Source: Treponema sp. (GTDB lineage Bacteria; Spirochaetota; Spirochaetia; Treponematales; Treponemataceae). Taken from it: 5,305 nt of DNA. A program made the position numbers and the translations under genes. Within the stretch, counting starts at the first letter, position 1. Every line of letters starts with the position of its first letter. Shown here in pieces: positions 1-3,297 of the stretch. The DNA is taken from assembly GCA_016282455.1 (NCBI GenBank), contig JAEEKM010000369.1, positions 1 to 5,305 of the forward strand, written 5' to 3'. The notes beneath the pieces were generated by a model. The model was not told where the DNA came from. It made no database searches and saw nothing but the letters and a program-made list of their open reading frames with translations.

Positions 1-522
1 TCCCTTCTGGGGCTTTCTCTTCTTGTTGAAGGGGAAGATTTTAAGTGCGGTTACAAGGGTTCCCTTTCCATGAAGGAACTTCCGTCTCTTGCAGAAAGTG
101 AGGGCTTTAGTCTTGTAACTGTGCCGGATGTTACGGTTTCAGGAATAAGGGTTTCGTCTTCTTCCGTAAGGCAGAGCGTTATGGAAGGAAATATGACTCT
201 TGCAAAAGAAATGCTTCTTCGGCCTTTTTCGCTGGACCTTTCTGCTATTGAATGGACTTTGTGTAAAAAAACTCAAGAAGATGAACTGTGGTTTTGGGCT
301 GACACGGAGAAAGGTGATTTTTCTCAGGTGCTTCCTAAAAACGGGCAGTATGAGGTACAGGTAACTTTGTCCGGCAGTGGGGCTTCTGAAGATTCGGTGG
401 AATTGAAAGAGGTTTCCTGCAGTGCAATACGTTCTTTGTGTAGGGTAGAAGGTAAAAAACTTTATCTTCTTCTTCCGACTCAGGGAATGTCTTTGCGCGT
501 AAGGACATTGAATTTTATTTAA
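1..522 (+). CDS. ribF: RibF-type FAD synthetase (FMN adenylyltransferase), 3' part only, with degenerate flavokinase domain
   Basis: The frame is open from base 1 and gives 173 residues before TAA at 520-522; the N-terminal part with the nucleotidyltransferase HxGH motif lies outside the window. Visible family features, numbered within the fragment: GEDFKCG at 11-17 (family pattern GxDFxFG), VSSSSVR at 51-57 (family ISSTxIR) and LLRPF at 72-76 (family LLGRPY, end of the adenylyltransferase domain). RibF normally makes FMN from riboflavin and then FAD from FMN in the cytoplasm. After residue 76 only about 97 residues remain. The flavokinase ATP-binding signature (GxGRGRxLGFPTAN) is not there, although LPKNGQYEVQV at 111-121 still resembles the family stretch LPxxGVYxVxV. 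I therefore read it as an FAD synthetase whose kinase half is degraded. The rpsO ribosome binding site overlaps its stop codon, which suggests co-transcription. The identification is good; loss of kinase activity is inference. Confidence 0.85.
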   Translation, partial: SLLGLSLLVEGEDFKCGYKGSLSMKELPSLAESEGFSLVTVPDVTVSGIRVSSSSVRQSVMEGNMTLAKEMLLRPFSLDLSAIEWTLCKKTQEDELWFWADTEKGDFSQVLPKNGQYEVQVTLSGSGASEDSVELKEVSCSAIRSLCRVEGKKLYLLLPTQGMSLRVRTLNFI

Positions 523-526
523 GGAG
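521..526 (+). promoter_or_regulatory. rpsO Shine-Dalgarno site overlapping the ribF stop codon
   Basis: AAGGAG begins with the last two bases of the ribF TAA and lies 8 nt before the rpsO ATG. The overlap makes translational coupling between ribF and rpsO plausible. No separate promoter was recognised directly upstream of rpsO. Confidence 0.8.
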
Positions 527-534
527 CGTAAGTT

Positions 535-804
535 ATGGCACTTACCAAAGAAACAACCGCGTCTATCGTGGCTAAGTTCGGTGCAAATGCATCTGACACC
601 GGAAACACAAAAGTTCAGATTGCACTTCTCACAGAGCGCATTAAGGAACTCACCGATCACTGCAAGCAGTTCCCCAAGGACACTGGAGCTTCTCGTGGTC
701 TTCTCAAAGTAGTTGGACAGAGACGCAAGATGCTTAAGTATCTCCAGCGCACAGATTTGGAAGGATACCGCGCACTTATTAAGGAGCTTGGAATCCGTAA
801 GTAA
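535..804 (+). CDS. rpsO: 30S ribosomal protein S15
   Basis: The product is 89 residues, the normal S15 length, and aligns without gaps by eye to remembered E. coli S15. S15 is a primary binder of the central domain of 16S rRNA and helps form bridges to the 50S subunit. Family landmarks are the DTGNTKVQIALLTERI segment at 21-36, SRGLLKVVGQRRKMLKYL at 53-70 and the C-terminal YRALIKELGIRK. The start is fixed by AAGGAG 8 nt upstream. In the rRNA-contacting loop, His42 and Asp49 (E. coli His41 and Asp48, counted without Met) are kept. The positions of E. coli His45 and Ser51 are Phe46 and Ala52, and the loop reads FPKDTGAS. In E. coli S15 represses its own translation through an upstream pseudoknot; here the upstream leader is ribF coding sequence, so any such control would have to lie inside ribF. 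Confidence 0.97.
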   Translation: MALTKETTASIVAKFGANASDTGNTKVQIALLTERIKELTDHCKQFPKDTGASRGLLKVVGQRRKMLKYLQRTDLEGYRALIKELGIRK

Positions 805-809
805 GCGTT

Positions 810-865
810 AAAATGGCAGCGGTTCTGCTTTGAGTAAAACCAGGGCAGGACAGGCTGCTGTTTTT
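810..865 (+). terminator. Long terminator/attenuator-like hairpin after rpsO
   Basis: The structure starts 6 nt after the rpsO stop. The outer stem pairs 810-820 with 854-864 (11 bp, including G-U pairs at 814/860 and 815/859; core GGCAGC/GCTGCT). A 1x2 internal loop (821 against 852-853) leads to an inner stem pairing 822-832 with 841-851 (11 bp, several G-U) and an 8-nt loop at 833-840. The 3' side of the outer stem runs into TTTTT at 861-865. Because the T run partly pairs with AAAA at 810-813, it can be read as an intrinsic terminator with an A-tract/U-tract stem or as a leaky attenuator plus 3'-end stabiliser for the rpsO message. The E. coli rpsO-pnp gap has a terminator (t1) in the same place. 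Pairing was worked out by hand. Confidence 0.7.
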
Positions 866-936
866 ATTTCAGGTAGGTTCCGTTTTTTTTCAGGACGGAA
901 TTATTATTTACAAAGCATTGGCTGTTTTTTTACAGG
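861..936 (+). repeat. Three spaced T-tract + CAGG direct repeats in the rpsO-pnp gap
   Basis: Similar short motifs occur at 861-873 (TTTTTATTTCAGG), 883-894 (TTTTTTTTCAGG) and 925-936 (TTTTTTTACAGG). Each is a run of Ts followed by CAGG. In RNA these are U-rich single-stranded segments or loops between the larger hairpins. The third can also close a tiny CTGT/ACAG hairpin around six Ts (922-925 with 932-935). They may be chance in a T-rich spacer; no function is assigned. Confidence 0.4.
876..902 (+). other. Small U-rich-loop hairpin in the rpsO-pnp gap
   Basis: TTCCGT at 878-883 pairs with ACGGAA at 895-900, extendable by two G-U pairs (876/902 and 877/901). The 11-nt loop holds the T tract and CAGG. 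Weakly T-rich sequence follows (ATTATTTA), so a minor termination role is possible, but the stem is short and the loop large. It may simply be a spacer structure between the rpsO terminator-like hairpin and the pnp leader stem-loop. Confidence 0.4.
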
Positions 937-946
937 CGGGAATATA

Positions 947-1027
947 TCCTTACCATTGTGGGGCTTTGTCTGAATAAGCGGTTGAGTTTTTATTCGACCT
1001 TTTATTCAGATACAGCCTTGGTAAGGA
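947..1027 (+). promoter_or_regulatory. Extended stem-loop in the pnp leader, candidate RNase III / PNPase autoregulatory site
   Basis: Hand folding gives one long imperfect hairpin. TCCTTACCA at 947-955 pairs with TGGTAAGGA at 1019-1027 (9 bp). A 5-nt bulge (956-960) is followed by 961-965 with 1014-1018 (5 bp, one G-U) and a 966/1013 mismatch. Then 967-977 pairs with 1002-1012 (11 bp, one G-U, including a perfect TCTGAATAA/TTATTCAGA). A G-U pair (978/1001) and a C/T mismatch (979/1000) lead to 980-985 with 994-999 (6 bp, one G-U) and an 8-nt loop at 986-993. The total is about 32 pairs, ending 27 nt before the pnp Shine-Dalgarno site. In E. coli a hairpin at this place is cut by RNase III and the product is used by PNPase to repress pnp. 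Position and form match that model here; the regulatory role is inferred. An AAGGA sequence at 1023-1027 is buried in the 3' arm. Confidence 0.7.
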
Positions 1028-1054
1028 AGGCCTAAAAGACAGACCGGCTTAAAG

Positions 1055-1059
1055 AAGGA
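1055..1059 (+). promoter_or_regulatory. pnp ribosome binding site
   Basis: AAGGA lies 4 nt before the ATG at 1064, in an A-rich unpaired-looking stretch after the leader stem-loop. It supports the chosen start, which also places the first RNase PH domain at the usual distance from the N-terminus. Confidence 0.7.
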
Positions 1060-1063
1060 AACG

Positions 1064-3169
1064 ATGGTACAGAGAGTAACACGTAAAGTTGGCGACCAGG
1101 AAATCATCCTGGAAACCGGAAAAATTGGCAAGCAGGCCAATGGTTGTGTCTACGCCCAGGTGGGTGGCACAGTTGTGATTGCAACAGTTTGTGCTTCAAG
1201 TGAAGTTCGTGAGGGACTTGATTTTGTTCCCGTAACTGTTGACTATAATGAAAAATTCTATGCTGCCGGAAAAATCCCCGGTGGTTTTGTTAAGCGCGAA
1301 GGACGCCCCAAGGACAAGGAAATTCTTGTTAGCCGCCTTATTGACCGCCCCATGCGTCCTCTTTTCCACAAGGAGTTTGGACGTGAACTTCAGGTTGTTC
1401 CTACCTGTGTTTCTATTGACGGTGTGAATCCTCCTGACATTCTTGCAGTGATTGCATCTTCTGCAGCAGTTACAATTTCTGACATTCCATTTGATGGTCC
1501 TGTTGCAGGCTGCCGCGTTGCATACATCAACGGGGAGTATGTGATTAACCCCACTTACGCCCAGCAGGAAAAAGCAGAACTTGAGATTGTGGTTGCCGGT
1601 ACAAAAGACGGATTTACCATGGTTGAAGGCGGTGCAAACGAAGCAACCGAAGAAGTAATGCTTGGTGCTCTTGAAAAAGCTCAGGGCTTTATTACAGATA
1701 TGTGTCTCCTTCAGGAAGAACTTCAGAAACTTGCAGGAAAGGAAAAACTTCCTCTTGCACCACTCAACGTTAAGCTTGAGAACGCAGAGGCAATTGAAGC
1801 TGAGGCTACACCACTCATGCAGGAAGCCTGTTTCCAGAAGGGCAAGATGACCCGTGGAAATGCAGTTAAGGCTGTTAAAAAACAGATTGCAGAAAAATAT
1901 GCAGAACAGCTTGCTGACGAGACACAGAAAAAACTTTTCGATGCTCTCTTTGATGACATCCAGTACCGCCTCCTCCGCAAGAGCATTCTTGAGAAGGGAC
2001 TTCGCATTGACGGACGCGGAACAGAAGATATCCGCCCCATCACCTGTGAAATCAACGTACTCCCACGTCCTCACGGAAGCGCTCTCTTTACACGCGGTGA
2101 GACCCAGTCTCTTGCAGTTACCACTCTTGGAACAAGCATGGACGAACAGGTTTATGATGACATTGAAGGAGATAGAAGCGAGAACTTCATCCTCCATTAC
2201 AACTTCCCCCCATACTCTGTTGGTGAAGTAGGAAAACTTACAACAGGCCGCCGTGAAATTGGTCACGGAAACCTTGCACGCCGTTCACTTGCCCCAATGA
2301 TTCCAAGCCGCGAAGAGTTCCCTTACACAATCCGCGTTGTTTCAGAAATCATGGAATCTAACGGTTCTTCAAGCCAGGCTTCTACTTGTGGTGGTTGTCT
2401 TTCACTCCTTGCAGCCGGTGTTCCAATGAAGAAGATGGTGGCAGGTATTGCCATGGGTCTTATCACAGAAGGAGATGAGACCAACCCATACAAGAAGTAT
2501 GCAATTCTTTCTGATATTCTTGGAGAAGAAGATCACCTCGGAGACATGGACTTTAAGGTAGCAGGTACCCGCGACGGTATTACCGGTTTCCAGATGGACA
2601 TTAAGATTGCAGGTGTAAGCATGGACATCATGCGCAAGGCTCTTGACCAGGCAAAACGTGGCCGCAACCACATCCTTGACATCATGGAGCAGTGCATTTC
2701 CAAGCCACAGGCAGTTTCTGCATTTGCACCAAAAATCGACAGCCTCAAGATTCCTGTTGACAAGATTGGCGCTCTCATCGGACCCGGCGGAAAGAACATT
2801 AAGGCTCTCTGCCAGCAGTACAGCGTTAAGATTGACACTGGAGAAGACGGAACCGTTACAATCTTCGGTGCAAACGGAAAGAACACAGAAGCTGCAAAAG
2901 CAGCAGTTCGTGCAATCTGCGAAGATCCGGAGCCAGGCACAATCTACAACGGAACAGTTAAACGCGTTATGGACTACGGTGCATTCATTGAGATCCTTCC
3001 TGGTAAAGAAGGTCTCTGCCACATTTCAAAACTTTCACGCCAGAGAGTGGAGAAGGTGTCTGATGTACTCAAAGAAGGACAGACAATCCCCGTTAAACTT
3101 CTTGAAGTGGACAAAATGGGCCGCCTGAACCTCTCTTACATTGACGCAATTGAAGAGCAGAAAAAATAA
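1064..3169 (+). CDS. pnp: Polyribonucleotide nucleotidyltransferase (PNPase)
   Basis: PNPase is a homotrimeric, phosphate-dependent 3'-5' exoribonuclease that degrades mRNA to nucleoside diphosphates and can also add tails in reverse. The protein is 701 residues, within the usual 690-720. Domain order is complete. RNase PH domain 1 has the RNA-binding loop FVKR at 75-78 (FFRR in E. coli) and RLIDRPMRPLF from 91. A helical linker follows, and RNase PH domain 2 starts near GLRIDGR at 312. Its phosphate-site ESNGSSSQAS is at 431-440, with conserved Asp504 and the Asp512-Ile-Lys514 catalytic motif. The KH domain has GPGG at 573-576, and the S1 domain starts near 624 (GTVKRVMDYGAFIEI). Nothing essential looks missing, so it should be active and form a ring with a KH/S1 cap. 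It follows rpsO as in many bacteria and is preceded by the leader stem-loop at 947-1027. Arginine codons are mostly CGC/CGT, as expected for a well-expressed gene. Confidence 0.98.
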   Translation: MVQRVTRKVGDQEIILETGKIGKQANGCVYAQVGGTVVIATVCASSEVREGLDFVPVTVDYNEKFYAAGKIPGGFVKREGRPKDKEILVSRLIDRPMRPLFHKEFGRELQVVPTCVSIDGVNPPDILAVIASSAAVTISDIPFDGPVAGCRVAYINGEYVINPTYAQQEKAELEIVVAGTKDGFTMVEGGANEATEEVMLGALEKAQGFITDMCLLQEELQKLAGKEKLPLAPLNVKLENAEAIEAEATPLMQEACFQKGKMTRGNAVKAVKKQIAEKYAEQLADETQKKLFDALFDDIQYRLLRKSILEKGLRIDGRGTEDIRPITCEINVLPRPHGSALFTRGETQSLAVTTLGTSMDEQVYDDIEGDRSENFILHYNFPPYSVGEVGKLTTGRREIGHGNLARRSLAPMIPSREEFPYTIRVVSEIMESNGSSSQASTCGGCLSLLAAGVPMKKMVAGIAMGLITEGDETNPYKKYAILSDILGEEDHLGDMDFKVAGTRDGITGFQMDIKIAGVSMDIMRKALDQAKRGRNHILDIMEQCISKPQAVSAFAPKIDSLKIPVDKIGALIGPGGKNIKALCQQYSVKIDTGEDGTVTIFGANGKNTEAAKAAVRAICEDPEPGTIYNGTVKRVMDYGAFIEILPGKEGLCHISKLSRQRVEKVSDVLKEGQTIPVKLLEVDKMGRLNLSYIDAIEEQKK

Positions 3170-3187
3170 TTAGTTTGTAAAAACTAA
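3170..3187 (+). other. Small GUAA-tetraloop hairpin directly after the pnp stop
   Basis: TTAGTTT at 3170-3176 pairs perfectly with AAACTAA at 3181-3187 around GTAA, which is a GNRA-type tetraloop in RNA. It starts at the base after the pnp TAA and ends 3 nt before the main terminator hairpin. The stem is A/U-rich with a single G-C pair, so it is weak alone, but it could stack on the terminator or protect the 3' end. Confidence 0.45.
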
Positions 3188-3190
3188 GCA

Positions 3191-3237
3191 AAGGCTGTGT
3201 GGGGCACAAATATGTACTCCATGCAGTCTTTTTTTTT
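3191..3237 (+). terminator. Strong intrinsic terminator of pnp
   Basis: Bases 3191-3204 pair with 3217-3230 (14 bp, including G-U pairs at 3194/3227, 3198/3223, 3199/3222 and 3203/3218). A C/A mismatch (3205/3216) is followed by 3 bp (3206-3208 with 3213-3215) and an AATA loop. Nine Ts run from 3229 to 3237. A long stem followed at once by a T tract is the classic Rho-independent form. It separates the housekeeping block from the AAA+ gene, which has its own promoter 8 nt further on. Confidence 0.88.
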
Positions 3238-3245
3238 AAACTATC

Positions 3246-3273
3246 ATAACATGACACTTTTCCTCACTATAAT
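3246..3273 (+). promoter_or_regulatory. Sigma-70-type promoter of the AAA+ gene
   Basis: The -10 box TATAAT at 3268-3273 is a perfect consensus match. At a 16-nt spacing the -35 position reads ATAACA (3246-3251), 4 of 6 matches to TTGACA. Transcription would start near 3280, giving a leader of roughly 18 nt with the ribosome binding site almost at its 5' end. The place, between the pnp terminator and the next start codon, supports it. The weak -35 leaves open that the promoter is modest or activator-assisted. Confidence 0.72.
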
Positions 3274-3286
3274 TAAATGGTACATT

Positions 3287-3292
3287 GGAGGA
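3287..3292 (+). promoter_or_regulatory. Ribosome binding site that fixes the AAA+ gene start
   Basis: GGAGGA lies 5 nt before the ATG at 3298 and is a near-perfect Shine-Dalgarno sequence. It decides the start over the in-frame ATG at 3448 (codon 51), which has no comparable site upstream. Confidence 0.85.
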
Positions 3293-3297
3293 AAATC

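Noticed and set aside
139..660. Minus-strand frame across ribF and rpsO
   Set aside because: It is antisense to two recognisable genes and its translation shows no family resemblance.
813..833. Six-codon leader peptide (ATG to TGA) in the rpsO-pnp gap
   Set aside because: It has no ribosome binding site and lies inside the terminator-like hairpin; it is too short to support.
918..956. Possible pnp promoter, either TTGGCT with TATATC (19-nt spacing) or TTTACA with TACCAT (16-nt spacing)
   Set aside because: The candidates overlap and compete, neither has a convincing -10 box, and both would start transcription inside the leader stem-loop. Only start-site mapping could decide.
1196..2266. Long minus-strand open frame opposite pnp, 356 residues
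   Set aside because: It lies fully inside pnp on the other strand, its translation is a low-complexity Cys/Phe/Asn-rich shadow, and no ribosome binding site or known motif was seen.
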